A program made the position numbers and the translations under genes. Under the pieces are notes generated by a model. It saw only the letters and a program-made list of their open reading frames with translations. It did not search any database and was not told where the DNA came from. This document shows, one piece after another, positions 18,342-28,497 of a stretch of DNA of 64,000 nucleotides. The stretch spans positions 377,335 through 441,334 of the forward strand of contig NZ_CP028374.1 of NCBI RefSeq assembly GCF_003391335.1, given 5' to 3'. Source of the DNA: Candidatus Purcelliella pentastirinorum. GTDB taxonomy: Bacteria > Pseudomonadota > Gammaproteobacteria > Enterobacterales > Enterobacteriaceae. Position 1 is the first letter of the stretch. Each line of letters begins with the position of its first letter.

Positions 18342-20189
18342 ATGTTTGTTTTTTTTATACAAAATGTTGTGTATTTTTTTAAAAAATTATTAAAATTTTT
18401 ATCTTTTATTCGTATTTGTATTTTTAATTTTTTATTTATTTCAGTTATTTTATTAGTATTTATGTTTTTTTTTCATGTTAATTTTTTTAATATGTCTGCT
18501 ACGAGTAGATTTAAAGCGTTAAGAATAAATTTAGTAGGTAATTTAATTGATAAACCTATAAATGATAATAATTTTAATAAATTTTTTCATACATTTTTTA
18601 AAAATAATGATATTGTTTTAAAAGAAAATTCTTTATTTGATATTATTAATCGTATTCGTTTAGCTAAAGAAGATTGTTCTATTAGTGGTATTGTTCTTGA
18701 TTTAAAAGATTTTTTGAGTTCTGATTTATCTTCTTTAATTTATTTAGGAAAAGTTTTAATGGAATTTAGATCATCGGGTAAATATATATATGCTTTAGGA
18801 GATAATTATACTCAAACGCAATATTTTTTAGCTAGTTTTTCAAATAAAATATATTTATCTCCTGAAGGTGTTGTGGATTTACATGGGTTTTCTATTTATA
18901 ATTTATATTATAAAGATTTTTTAAATAAATTAAGAGTTAATACTCACGTTTTTCGTGCCGGTATTTATAAATCAGCAGTTGAACCATTTATTTTTAATAA
19001 AATGAGTACTTCTTCTAAGAAAATATATAATAATTTAACAAATAATTTATGGAAAAATTATTTGTTAACTATATCTAGAAATAGACACATTAATATACAT
19101 AGAGTATTTCCTGATATAGATAATATGTTACTTAAATTAAAAATAGTAAATGGTGATTATTCAAAATATGCTAAATATTTAGGATTAATAGATATCATAA
19201 AACCCAGAACATTAGTTGAAAAAGATTTTGAAAAAATTTTTGGTATTAACAAAGAAAGTAAAACTTATAATTTTATTGATATTTATGATTATTATCCTAA
19301 AAGTAATAAATCTAGTGTTTCCTTTAATGTAGCTGTTATTGTTATTAATGGAATAATTTCTGATATTAAATCACCACTAGGGATATCTAATAGTGATTTG
19401 ATTATTAATCAAATACGTTATGCTAGATTAACAAATAGTATAAAAGCAATAATATTGAGGATTAATAGTCCTGGTGGAAGTGTTTCTGCTTCAGAGAAAA
19501 TATATAATGAATTATTGACATTAAAATATACAGGTAAACCATTAATTGTATCAATGGGTGGTATGGCTGCTTCTGGAGGATATTGGATTACAACTACATC
19601 TAATTATATTATTGGTGATTGTAATACCATTACTGGATCTATTGGTGTTTTTGGTATCTTAAATACTTTAGATAGATCATTACATTCTATTGGTATAAAT
19701 AGTGATGGTGTTTCTACATCTGTATTGTCTGATATTTCTATTTTTCGTTCTTTGCCTGTTAAAGTAAAACAAATTATTCAGTTAAATATATTACATAAAT
19801 ATAATAATTTTATTAAATTAGTTTCACTATCTAGAAATAAAACTATTTGTCAAATTGATAAAATTGCTAAAGGACATATTTGGTTAGGTAAAGAAGCAAA
19901 ATCTAACGGATTGATTGATGAATTAGGAGATTTTGATAGTGCTGTAAGTAAAGCTATAGAATTAGCAAATTTAAAGTATGTGAATTTATATTGGTTTAAT
20001 AATAGTGAGAATATTTTATCTTTTGTAATTGATCAATTAAAAATTTTTGTTAATGATATTTTTTTAAATAAAGTAAATAATTCTTTTAGTGTTCAATTAG
20101 TTAATAATTATATTAATAATAGTTATTATTTTTTTAATAAAAAGAATACTATTTATTCTTTTTGTTTTTTTAATTTATGTTTGATTTAA
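18342..20189 (+). CDS. sppA: signal peptide peptidase A (protease IV)
   Basis: SppA is a membrane-anchored serine protease that degrades cleaved signal peptides at the periplasmic face. The 615-residue length matches E. coli (618). A hydrophobic anchor spans about residues 25-47. The Lys/Ser dyad is Lys210 (RAGIYKSAVEPF) and Ser411 (MGGMAASGGYWI), in the two-repeat SppA 67K arrangement; NSPGGSVSASE is also conserved. A GGAG Shine-Dalgarno precedes the ATG. Retention alongside lepB suggests active secretion. Confidence 0.95.
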   Translation: MFVFFIQNVVYFFKKLLKFLSFIRICIFNFLFISVILLVFMFFFHVNFFNMSATSRFKALRINLVGNLIDKPINDNNFNKFFHTFFKNNDIVLKENSLFDIINRIRLAKEDCSISGIVLDLKDFLSSDLSSLIYLGKVLMEFRSSGKYIYALGDNYTQTQYFLASFSNKIYLSPEGVVDLHGFSIYNLYYKDFLNKLRVNTHVFRAGIYKSAVEPFIFNKMSTSSKKIYNNLTNNLWKNYLLTISRNRHINIHRVFPDIDNMLLKLKIVNGDYSKYAKYLGLIDIIKPRTLVEKDFEKIFGINKESKTYNFIDIYDYYPKSNKSSVSFNVAVIVINGIISDIKSPLGISNSDLIINQIRYARLTNSIKAIILRINSPGGSVSASEKIYNELLTLKYTGKPLIVSMGGMAASGGYWITTTSNYIIGDCNTITGSIGVFGILNTLDRSLHSIGINSDGVSTSVLSDISIFRSLPVKVKQIIQLNILHKYNNFIKLVSLSRNKTICQIDKIAKGHIWLGKEAKSNGLIDELGDFDSAVSKAIELANLKYVNLYWFNNSENILSFVIDQLKIFVNDIFLNKVNNSFSVQLVNNYINNSYYFFNKKNTIYSFCFFNLCLI

Positions 20190-20325
20190 TTTTATTTTTT
20201 TTTTTATATATTATTAAATTAATATTTTATCAAATATAATTGTTATATATTTTAAATATGATAAATTAAGTTGTTTTTTTTAATAAAATATTAAAGTATA
20301 ATTATTTTATTTTTATGAGGTTTTA

Positions 20326-21288
20326 ATGATAAATAAAATTGCTATATTAACTAGTGGTGGAGATGCTCCAGGAATGAATGCTGCAATAAGAAGTGTTGTT
20401 TATGCGGCTTTTAGAGCTAAATGTGATGTTTTTGGAGTTTATGATGGTTTTTTAGGATTATATGAAAATCGTATGATCAATTTAAATTTAGATCATGTAT
20501 CTGATATTATTAGTAAAGGTGGAACTATATTAGGTTCAACTAGATATTCTGGTTTTTTTAATAAAAGTATACGTAAAATAGCTATAAATAATATGAAAAA
20601 TATTGGTATTAATGCTTTAATAGTTATAGGAGGAGATGGTTCATATTCTGGAGCAATGAGTATATTTAAAATGGGTTTTCCTTGTGTATGTTTGCCGGGA
20701 ACAATAGATAATGATGTTGCAGGTACTGATTATACTATAGGTTATTTTACAGCTTTAGAAACAATAGTTGAAGCTATAGATAAATTAAGGGATACTTCTA
20801 TTTCTCATCAACGTATATTTATAGTAGAGGTTATGGGTCGTTATTGTGGTGATTTGACTTTAGCAGCTTCTGTAGCCGGAGGTTGTGAATTTGTTATTTT
20901 ACCTGAAGTAGATTATTTACCTGAAGAATTAGTTAATAGAATTAAATTAAGTATAATTCATGGTAGGAAACATGCTATTGTTTTAATAACGGAACGAGTT
21001 TGTGATATTAATGAATTAGCTGTATTTCTTGGTAATGAAATTAAATGTGAAACTAGAACTACTGTTTTGGGACATATTCAACGTGGCGGTAGTCCTGTTG
21101 CTTATGATCGTATTTTAGCTTCTCGTATGGGAGTTTATTCTATTGAATTATTATTAAATGGTTATAGTGGCAAATGTATTGCAGTAAAAAATGATAAAAT
21201 AATACATTATGATATTATTGATACCATAAAAAATATGAAACGTGTTATTAAAACTGATTTATTAGAAATAGCTAAAAATATTTATTAA
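20326..21288 (+). CDS. pfkA: ATP-dependent 6-phosphofructokinase
   Basis: PfkA phosphorylates fructose 6-phosphate in glycolysis. The 320-residue protein equals E. coli PfkA in length. It has the ATP loop [24 protein letters not shown], the catalytic [12 protein letters not shown] segment, [10 protein letters not shown] and [14 protein letters not shown] ribosome site (ATGAGGTTTTA) precedes the ATG. Glycolysis seems to be kept. Confidence 0.97.
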   Translation: MINKIAILTSGGDAPGMNAAIRSVVYAAFRAKCDVFGVYDGFLGLYENRMINLNLDHVSDIISKGGTILGSTRYSGFFNKSIRKIAINNMKNIGINALIVIGGDGSYSGAMSIFKMGFPCVCLPGTIDNDVAGTDYTIGYFTALETIVEAIDKLRDTSISHQRIFIVEVMGRYCGDLTLAASVAGGCEFVILPEVDYLPEELVNRIKLSIIHGRKHAIVLITERVCDINELAVFLGNEIKCETRTTVLGHIQRGGSPVAYDRILASRMGVYSIELLLNGYSGKCIAVKNDKIIHYDIIDTIKNMKRVIKTDLLEIAKNIY

Positions 21289-21311
21289 TCATTTTTTTAA
21301 TTATATTTTAT

Positions 21312-21881
21312 TTATTTATAATTGTGTAATTTATTCATAGCTATTATTATATTTTTTTTTATTAATATTTTTATAGATTTTATTGCTTTTTTTATTGCAT
21401 TATTTATTAATTTTTTTTCATTTTTTTTGGGTTTGTTTAATACAAATTTATTTATATTATTATTTTTTACCGGATGTCCTATACCTATTCTTAATCTATA
21501 AAATTTATCATATTTTATTTTTTTTGCTATATGTTTTATTCCGTTATGACCACAACAATTTATACCTCTTTTAAATTTAGCAATTCCTGGAATTAAATCT
21601 AATTCATCATGTACAATTATTATATTTTTTTTTTTAATTTTATAATATTTTATAAATAGTAATACTGAATTTCCACTTAAATTTATATAAGTGTTTGGAA
21701 TTAATAAATATACTTTTTTTTTATTTATTTCTATTTTACTTATTTTACCCAAAAATATTTTTTTTATTTTAAATTTTTTTTTATATGTTTTTGCTAATGT
21801 TTCAACAAACCATGATCCAATATTATGTCTTGTATTTTTATATTTTAAATTATTATTATTTAATCCTACTATAAGTTTCAT
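21312..21881 (-). CDS. pth: peptidyl-tRNA hydrolase
   Basis: Pth recycles tRNAs from abortive peptidyl-tRNAs. The 189-residue protein has the catalytic histidine in KNTRHNIGSWFVE (His19), the loop IPNTYINLSG, and IIVHDELDL followed by RGINCCGHNGIKH. Compared with E. coli (194) it is complete apart from small length differences. It lies downstream of prs in the same orientation. In E. coli the pth/prs block is also linked to prfA. Confidence 0.95.
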   Translation of the reverse strand: MKLIVGLNNNNLKYKNTRHNIGSWFVETLAKTYKKKFKIKKIFLGKISKIEINKKKVYLLIPNTYINLSGNSVLLFIKYYKIKKKNIIIVHDELDLIPGIAKFKRGINCCGHNGIKHIAKKIKYDKFYRLRIGIGHPVKNNNINKFVLNKPKKNEKKLINNAIKKAIKSIKILIKKNIIIAMNKLHNYK

Positions 21882-21933
21882 ATGTATTATTTATTAATTT
21901 TTTATGTAATTTATTTTGTTAAATGTTATTTTT

Positions 21934-22884
21934 TTAATATTCAAACATAGCTGATATGGATTCATTATTATTTATTCTTCTTATAGCTTCTGCAAGCATT
22001 CCTGATAAAGTTAATGTGCGTATTTTTGATATTTTTTTTATATTTTTATTTAATGGTATAGTATCGCATACTATTATTTCATCTATAGATGAATGCATAA
22101 TATTTTTTTTAGCATTTCCTGAAAAAATAGGATGTGTTGCATATGCATATACTTGTTTTGCACCTCTTTTTTTTAATGCATTAGCAGCTTTACATAATGT
22201 ACTTCCTGTGTCTATCATATCATCTATTAATATGCAATTTCGTTGATTTACATCACCTATAACATTCATAACTTGTGATATATTTTTTGACTTTGGTCTT
22301 CTTTTGTCAATTATTGCCATATTTGTTTCATTGAGTAATTTAGCAATTGCTCTTGCACGTATAACACCTCCTATATCCGGTGATACTACTATTGGATTCT
22401 CTAAATTTATTTGTAATATATCTTCTATTAAAATAGGACTACCGAATACATTATCAACTGGTATATCAAAAAATCCTTGAATTTGTTCTGCATGTAAATC
22501 CACTGTTAATACTCTGTCTACACCTACTATTGATAGAAAATCTGCTATAACTTTTGCTGTTATTGGTACTCTAGCAGATCTAACTCTTCTATCTTGTCTT
22601 GCATATCCAAAATATGGTATAACTGCTGTTATTCTTCCTGCAGATGCTCTTCTTAAAGCATCTACAATTACTACTAATTCCATGATATTATCATTTGTAG
22701 GTGCACAAGTTGATTGTATAATGAATATATCATCTCCTCTTACATTTTCATTTATTTGTACGCTTATTTCTCCATCACTAAAACGACTTACTATTGCGTT
22801 TCCTAAATTTGTATTTAACCTTTTAGCTATTAGATTAGCTAATTTAGGAATAGCGTTTCCTGAAAAAAGTTTCATATTAGGCAC
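21934..22884 (-). CDS. prs: ribose-phosphate pyrophosphokinase
   Basis: Prs makes PRPP for nucleotide, histidine, tryptophan and NAD synthesis. The 316-residue protein is nearly colinear with E. coli (315), with [33 protein letters not shown] and the PRPP loop [10 protein letters not shown]-like segment [12 protein letters not shown]. The start is GTG at 22884 (PNMKLFSG follows), preceded by GAGGT; E. coli prs also starts with GTG. Conservation and G+C are higher than in most neighbours. Confidence 0.97.
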   Translation of the reverse strand: MPNMKLFSGNAIPKLANLIAKRLNTNLGNAIVSRFSDGEISVQINENVRGDDIFIIQSTCAPTNDNIMELVVIVDALRRASAGRITAVIPYFGYARQDRRVRSARVPITAKVIADFLSIVGVDRVLTVDLHAEQIQGFFDIPVDNVFGSPILIEDILQINLENPIVVSPDIGGVIRARAIAKLLNETNMAIIDKRRPKSKNISQVMNVIGDVNQRNCILIDDMIDTGSTLCKAANALKKRGAKQVYAYATHPIFSGNAKKNIMHSSIDEIIVCDTIPLNKNIKKISKIRTLTLSGMLAEAIRRINNNESISAMFEY

Positions 22885-23205
22885 AAATAAATTACCTCAT
22901 TTTTTTATTTATTTTTTTTTTTGTAAAATTGATTAATTTTGTAATTTTTTTGATTTATTAAGTATATCATGTAAAATTTTATAGTTAATAATTTATTAAT
23001 GAATTTATTTATAAAATATTTAATTTGTTTTTATTTTCATGTTTTTAAAATATATATAAATATTTTATTTAAGTTTAACAAATAAATTAATTAATTTTAA
23101 TTAATTTAATTTTATTTAATCTAATTTTTATTTAATAGTTGTATATTTTAATATATAATTTTAATTTAAAATTATTATTTTTAAAATTAAATATAAAATT
23201 TATTC
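22885..23205. other. intergenic, divergent prs/prfA spacer
   Basis: This is 321 nt of A/T-rich DNA between divergent prs and prfA. In E. coli ispE, lolB and hemA occupy this interval; none leaves a recognisable fragment here. Apart from the GAGGT ribosome site of prs at its left edge, no signal can be supported. Confidence 0.6.
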
Positions 23206-24273
23206 ATGAAAAATTCCATCATTTCTAAATTAGTTTTTATAAAAAATCGTTATAAAGAAATTGAAAATGATTTAAATAAAATTAAAATAATAAATAATAA
23301 AAATATATACAAAAAATTATCTAAGGAATATTCTAAATTAGGTGAAATAGTAAATTATTTTTTGATTTGGAAAAAATTACAAAAAGATATAAAAATTATT
23401 AAATCATTTTTAAGTGATGATGAGATGTTTGATTTAGCTGAAGATGAACTTAAAAAAAATTATTCTTATATTAAAATTATTGAAAATAAAATTAAATTAT
23501 TACTTATTCCTAGTTGTCAAGAAGATACATTTAATTGTTTTATTGAAATTAGAGCGGCTACTGGTGGTAATGAAGCAGCTATTTTTGCAAAGGAATTATT
23601 TAAAATGTATTATAAATATATTGAATTATATAATTGGAATATTGAATTTATTAGTATATGTAATTCTGATTTAAATGGTTATAAGGAAATAATTTTTAAA
23701 GTTATTGGTAAAGGTGCTTATGGTAGATTAAAATTTGAATCTGGAGGTCATAGGGTTCAAAGAGTTCCAGCAACTGAATCTCAAGGAAGGGTACATACTT
23801 CAACTTGTACTGTAGCAGTAATGTCAGAATCTTCTAATAATGAAATTTTAAAAATTAATTCTAATGATATTAAAGTAGATAGTTATCGATCTTCTGGTGC
23901 TGGTGGACAACATGTAAATACAACGGATTCAGCTATTAGAGTTACACATTTACCTACTGGTATTACTGTAGAGTGTCAAGATGAACGTTCTCAGCATAAA
24001 AATAAAGCTAAGGCATTATCTGTTTTGTATGCTAGGATTAATGCTATTAGACTTGCTAAGTTACGTGCTAATAGAGATGCTACAAGACGTTCTTTATTAG
24101 GTACTGGAGATAGATCTGATAGAAATAGAACTTATAATTTTCATCAGGGTAGAGTTACTGATCATCGTATTAATTTAACTTTATATCAATTGAATGAAAT
24201 TATGTCTGGTAAATTAGATTTATTAATTGAACCTATATTACTTAAATATAATTCTAATAAATTTATTGATTGA
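23206..24273 (+). CDS. prfA: peptide chain release factor 1
   Basis: RF1 terminates translation at UAA and UAG. The 355-residue protein has the codon-recognition motif PAT ([14 protein letters not shown]) and the catalytic GGQ ([14 protein letters not shown]), with conserved [17 protein letters not shown] near the C-terminus. The N-terminal helical domain is Lys/Asn/Ile-rich. prmC, which methylates the GGQ glutamine, follows after 9 nt. Confidence 0.97.
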   Translation: MKNSIISKLVFIKNRYKEIENDLNKIKIINNKNIYKKLSKEYSKLGEIVNYFLIWKKLQKDIKIIKSFLSDDEMFDLAEDELKKNYSYIKIIENKIKLLLIPSCQEDTFNCFIEIRAATGGNEAAIFAKELFKMYYKYIELYNWNIEFISICNSDLNGYKEIIFKVIGKGAYGRLKFESGGHRVQRVPATESQGRVHTSTCTVAVMSESSNNEILKINSNDIKVDSYRSSGAGGQHVNTTDSAIRVTHLPTGITVECQDERSQHKNKAKALSVLYARINAIRLAKLRANRDATRRSLLGTGDRSDRNRTYNFHQGRVTDHRINLTLYQLNEIMSGKLDLLIEPILLKYNSNKFID

Positions 24274-24282
24274 ATACTATTG

Positions 24283-25110
24283 ATGAAAATTAGTTCATGG
24301 ATTTCTAGTATAATTCCGCTAATATCATATTGTAATCCTAAATTATATGCAGAAATATTTCTTATTTATGTAACTGGTAGATCAAAAAAATGGTTATTAT
24401 TGCATGATGATTATTTGTTGAATTCATATCAAATTATAAGTTTGAAAAAATGTGTTGATAGGTTATGTATGGGTGAACCTGTTTGTTATATAGTTAAAGA
24501 ATGTGAATTTTGGTCTTTACCCTTAATACTAAATAATGATGTATTTATACCTCGTCCTGAAACTGAAATTTTAGTTGAAAAATTATTAGATAAATTGTCA
24601 ATTAATTGTAATAGTAAAATATTAGAATTAGGTACCGGTTCTGGTGCTATTAGTTTAGCTATAGCTAAAGAAAGACCTTTTAGTAAAATTATAGCAGTGG
24701 ATTATTCTATTAATTCAATTAGATTAGCTAAATATAATGCAATGATGTTAAAATTAAATAATGTTTCTTTTTTTTTAAGTGATTGGTATGTTATATTTGA
24801 TTCTATTAAATTTGAATATATTATAAGTAACCCTCCTTATTTATCCATTCATGATATTAATTGTAATAATAGTTTAAAGTTTGAACCATATGGTGCTTTG
24901 TTTTCTAAATATGATGGTATATATGATATAGAATTTATAATTAATAATTCTAGTAAATATTTATATAATAATGGTTGGTTATTATTAGAACATAGTTATA
25001 ATCAAAAAAATATTGTACAAGATATTTTTTATAATAATAATTTTGTAAATATTTTTACTTTTAAAGATTATCATGGTCATGATCGTGTTACTTTGGGTAT
25101 GAAATATTAA
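24283..25110 (+). CDS. prmC: release factor glutamine methyltransferase
   Basis: PrmC (HemK) methylates the glutamine of the GGQ loop of RF1 and RF2. The start is taken at the ATG at 24283 (MKISSWISSI); a TTG directly before it is the only alternative. The 275-residue protein has an N-terminal helical domain, CEFWSLPLILNNDVFIPRPETE, the SAM-binding LELGTGSGAISLAIA and the catalytic ISNPPYLS. It forms a two-gene unit with prfA. Confidence 0.96.
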   Translation: MKISSWISSIIPLISYCNPKLYAEIFLIYVTGRSKKWLLLHDDYLLNSYQIISLKKCVDRLCMGEPVCYIVKECEFWSLPLILNNDVFIPRPETEILVEKLLDKLSINCNSKILELGTGSGAISLAIAKERPFSKIIAVDYSINSIRLAKYNAMMLKLNNVSFFLSDWYVIFDSIKFEYIISNPPYLSIHDINCNNSLKFEPYGALFSKYDGIYDIEFIINNSSKYLYNNGWLLLEHSYNQKNIVQDIFYNNNFVNIFTFKDYHGHDRVTLGMKY

Positions 25111-25593
25111 TATTTTTAAAATTTTTAATTTATTAAAATAAAAATTTTGGTTTTATTATTTTTATAAAATTTAATTGTTTTCATATGTTTTTTATTTTAT
25201 GTAATTGTGATATAAATATGATTTTAAATATAATATATTTTTTGAGTATTTTATTTTAAATTATAAGGTATTTTGTTTAATGATTTTAAAAAAATATTTT
25301 TCATTTTATCAATTTAAATAATTTATATAAATTATTTATTTTTTATTATAAATATTTTTATTATATTTTATTTGGATATATTATAAATATAATTTTATAT
25401 TCTTATTATTTATAATATTAATTAATTAATATTATATTATTAATAAAATTATTGTTTTATATTTATAAATAAAATGAATTAATTATTTTTATTTTTATTC
25501 CATTTTTTTTTATTTTTTTAAAGTATTTTCCTTGTATTTGCTATTTTTATTTATAATTATTATTTAATATAATAGCATTATGGGAGTTGATGT
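25111..25593. other. intergenic, former sirB2 position
   Basis: This is 483 nt without a convincing ORF between prmC and sirB1. E. coli has sirB2 here; no part of it could be identified with confidence. The spacer holds a 26-bp perfect palindrome (25411-25436) and ends with a GGGAG ribosome site for sirB1. Confidence 0.6.
25411..25436. repeat. perfect 26-bp AT palindrome
   Basis: The 13-nt arm TATAATATTAATT is followed directly by its reverse complement. It is the longest uninterrupted perfect palindrome I noticed and lies mid-spacer between prmC and sirB1. It contains a TATAAT box on each strand. It may be a hairpin, a promoter pair or a chance product of extreme AT content. Confidence 0.45.
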
Positions 25594-26409
25594 ATGAAAT
25601 CTGCGTTTGATTTTGATTTTTCTAAAATATCAATTTGTGAAGCTTTAGTAAAAATTCTATGTGTTGTTTGCACAGATTGTTTTATTAATGATGTTTTTGA
25701 TAAGTTAAATATTTTAGAAAATGAAGCTAATATCTATTTTAATAATTATATTGTAAAAAATGAATATGATAAATTAAAAATTTTACTTAGATTGTTTTAT
25801 AAAGAATGGAACTTTAGAAGTGCTGATGGTATATATAAACTTTCAGAAGTTTTATTAATAGATAAAGTAATTTTTTATCGTAAGGGGACAGCAATTTCTT
25901 TAGGAATTTTATTATTACATATTGCACAGAAATTTTCTATATCATTAAATCCTGTAATTTTTCCTACTCAATTGATTTTAAGATCTGATTTTTCTGATGG
26001 AAGGATATTATATATAGATCCTTTTAATGGAGATATTTTGAGTAGACATATTTTAGAATTATGGTTAAAGGGTAATGTCAGTTTTTTTGCCACTTTACAT
26101 GATAATTATTTATCTAAAGCTGATTCTTTTAATGTAATACGAAAAATTTTTAATATTTTAAAAGGAGCATTAATGGAGGAAAAGAAAATGGAAGAAGCAT
26201 TAAATATTAGTAATTTATTATTAAAATTGAACCCTGAAGATCCTTATGAAATTAGAGATAGAGGATTAATTTATGCTCATTTAGATTGTGGAAATGCTGC
26301 ATTAAATGATTTGATGTATTTTGTAGAACATTGTCCAGAAGATCCTATTAGTGAAATAATTAAAATTCAAATTCATTCTATAGAAAGAAAACATGTTATT
26401 TTTCATTAG
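25594..26409 (+). CDS. sirB1: SirB1 (YchA) family transglutaminase-like/TPR protein
   Basis: This conserved gammaproteobacterial protein has an unclear biochemical role. The 271 residues match E. coli YchA (269) almost end to end: LRLFYKEWNFRSADGIYKLSE, GTAISLGILLLHIAQ, PVIFPTQLILR, YIDPFNGDILSRHILELWLKG and a C-terminal TPR-like NPEDPYEIRDRGLIYAHLDC. High conservation suggests an important function. The prmC-sirB1 neighbourhood is the enteric one with sirB2 and kdsA lost. Confidence 0.93.
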   Translation: MKSAFDFDFSKISICEALVKILCVVCTDCFINDVFDKLNILENEANIYFNNYIVKNEYDKLKILLRLFYKEWNFRSADGIYKLSEVLLIDKVIFYRKGTAISLGILLLHIAQKFSISLNPVIFPTQLILRSDFSDGRILYIDPFNGDILSRHILELWLKGNVSFFATLHDNYLSKADSFNVIRKIFNILKGALMEEKKMEEALNISNLLLKLNPEDPYEIRDRGLIYAHLDCGNAALNDLMYFVEHCPEDPISEIIKIQIHSIERKHVIFH

Positions 26410-26600
26410 TTTTATATTATTTTATAATAAATATTATATATTTATATAAGATTTTTTTGTTTAAAAATTAATATTAAATTTTAATTTATTTTAATAATTT
26501 ATTATTTTTTTCATTAATTTTATTATAAATTTTTATGTAAAATATTATTTTATAATATATTTATTTTTAAAAATATATTTTTAGTATAAATTAAATATTA

Positions 26601-26640
26601 AAATTTTATTTTGTATAAATGTTTTTTATATTTTAATTAT
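26601..26640. repeat. 40-bp dispersed repeat, copy 1
   Basis: These 40 bases differ at one position (G at 26621) from 34039-34078. This copy spans the last codons of rpoD (minus strand) and the spacer downstream of sirB1; the other lies just downstream of rho. Both copies begin with AAATTTTATTTTGTATAAAT on the plus strand. Confidence 0.5.
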
Positions 26641-28441
26641 CTAAAAAACTTCTTAATATTTCAGATCTACTGGGATGTCTTAGTTTTCTTAATGCTTTAG
26701 CTTCTATTTGACGTATTCTTTCTCTTGTTACATCAAATTGTTTGCCTACTTCTTCTAGTGTGTGATCTGTACTCATATCAATTCCAAATCTCATTCTTAA
26801 TACTTTTGCTTCTCTTTCTGTTAATCCTGAAAGGACATTGTTTGTTGCTGTTTTTAAACTTTCCGATGTCGCTGATTCTAATGGTAATTTAATTGTTTGA
26901 TCTTCTATAAAATCTCCTAAATGTGAATCTTCGTCATCTCCCAATGGGGTTTCCATAGATATAGGTTCTTTAGCTATTTTTAATATTTTTCTAATTTTAT
27001 CTTCTGGTATCATCATTTTTTCTGATAATTCTTCTGGTGTAGGTTCTCTACCTATTTCTTGTAATATTATCCTTGATATTCTATTTAATTTATTAATAGT
27101 TTCAATCATATGTACTGGTATTCTAATAGTTCTTGCTTGATCAGCTATAGATCTAGTTATTGCTTGTCTTATCCACCATGTTGCATAAGTAGAAAATTTA
27201 TATCCTCTACGGTATTCAAATTTATCTACAGCTTTCATTAATCCTATATTTCCTTCTTGTATAAGATCTAAAAATTGTAATCCTCTATTTGTATATTTTT
27301 TAGCAATAGAAATTACTAATCTCAAATTAGCTTCTATCATTTCTTTTTTTGCTTTTTTTGCTTTAGTTTCTCCTATTAATATTTTTTTATTTATATTTTT
27401 AATTTGTTTAATAGTTAAACCTGCTTTTTGTTCAATTTTATATAGTTTTTTTTTTATTAAATCTATATCTTTTTTAATATTTTTAAAATTTATTTTTATT
27501 TGTTTATTCTTTGATATTTTTTGATTTAAGAATGTATTATATAATTTATTATTATTAAATAATTTAATGAATTTTTTTTTTGATATATTATATTTTTCGA
27601 TATATAATTTCATGATTATTTTTTCTTGTTTTTTAATTTTATTCATTGTTTTTTTTGTATTATACATTAAATGATCAAATTGTTTTGTCACTAGTTTAAA
27701 TTTTTTGAATATATTTGATAAATTTTTTATTTGTTTTATTGAATCTTGATGTTTTCTTCCTTTTTTATTGATTATTTTTTTTGTTATTTTATATTGTTCA
27801 TATAGTTCTTGAAATTTTTTATTTGCAATCATTGGATCAATTATGTTTTCTTCATCATTATTTTTATTTCCATTTAAATTTTTATTTGATTGAATTATAA
27901 TTTCTTTATCAATATTATTTGTTATAAAAGTTTTTTTTTCATCTATAAATCCTATTATTAATTCAGATAATTTTATTTCACCTTTTTTAACTTTTTTATA
28001 TTGTTTTAATAAGTATTTTATAGTTTCTGGAAGTTCTGCTATTGAAATTTGTATTTGATTTATACCTTCTTCTATACGTTTTGCTATATCTATTTCTCCT
28101 TCTCTAGTTAAAAGTGAAACTGTTCCCATTTCTCTCATATACATTCTGACAGGATCGTTTGTTCTTCCTAGTTCAGATTCTACATTTGATAAAACTTTGT
28201 TTGTTACTGTAATAACATCTGTATCGTTATTATTTTCATTTAGTACTAAATCATTTGTATTTGGTGTTTCTTCTAAAACTTGAATACCCATATCATTAAT
28301 TATTTGCATTATATCAGTAATTTGTTCTGTAGTAATAAATTCATCCATAAGATAATCATTTACTTCAGAGTAAGTTAAGTATCCTTGCTCTTTTCCTTTA
28401 GTAACAAGTAACTTTATTTGTAATTGATGATGTTTAATCAT
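26633..28441 (-). CDS. rpoD: RNA polymerase sigma-70 factor
   Basis: The housekeeping sigma factor. The 602-residue protein (E. coli 613) has region 1.1, region 1.2 ([20 protein letters not shown]), a non-conserved spacer whose acidic run has shrunk and become Lys-rich, and near-identical regions 2-4. These include [18 protein letters not shown], the -10-recognising [14 protein letters not shown] and the -35-recognising [18 protein letters not shown]. Standard -35/-10 recognition is expected. It is the last gene of rpsU-dnaG-rpoD. Confidence 0.98.
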   Translation of the reverse strand: MIKHHQLQIKLLVTKGKEQGYLTYSEVNDYLMDEFITTEQITDIMQIINDMGIQVLEETPNTNDLVLNENNNDTDVITVTNKVLSNVESELGRTNDPVRMYMREMGTVSLLTREGEIDIAKRIEEGINQIQISIAELPETIKYLLKQYKKVKKGEIKLSELIIGFIDEKKTFITNNIDKEIIIQSNKNLNGNKNNDEENIIDPMIANKKFQELYEQYKITKKIINKKGRKHQDSIKQIKNLSNIFKKFKLVTKQFDHLMYNTKKTMNKIKKQEKIIMKLYIEKYNISKKKFIKLFNNNKLYNTFLNQKISKNKQIKINFKNIKKDIDLIKKKLYKIEQKAGLTIKQIKNINKKILIGETKAKKAKKEMIEANLRLVISIAKKYTNRGLQFLDLIQEGNIGLMKAVDKFEYRRGYKFSTYATWWIRQAITRSIADQARTIRIPVHMIETINKLNRISRIILQEIGREPTPEELSEKMMIPEDKIRKILKIAKEPISMETPLGDDEDSHLGDFIEDQTIKLPLESATSESLKTATNNVLSGLTEREAKVLRMRFGIDMSTDHTLEEVGKQFDVTRERIRQIEAKALRKLRHPSRSEILRSFLDN

Positions 28442-28497
28442 ATATAATCCGTTTTTTTATTTTTATTTTAAATATATTATACTGTTGATTATATATT

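Noticed and set aside
25111-25593. sirB2 pseudogene
   Set aside because: A short hydrophobic reading near 25520-25570 loosely resembles the SirB2 end, but such Phe/Leu/Ile strings are expected by chance.
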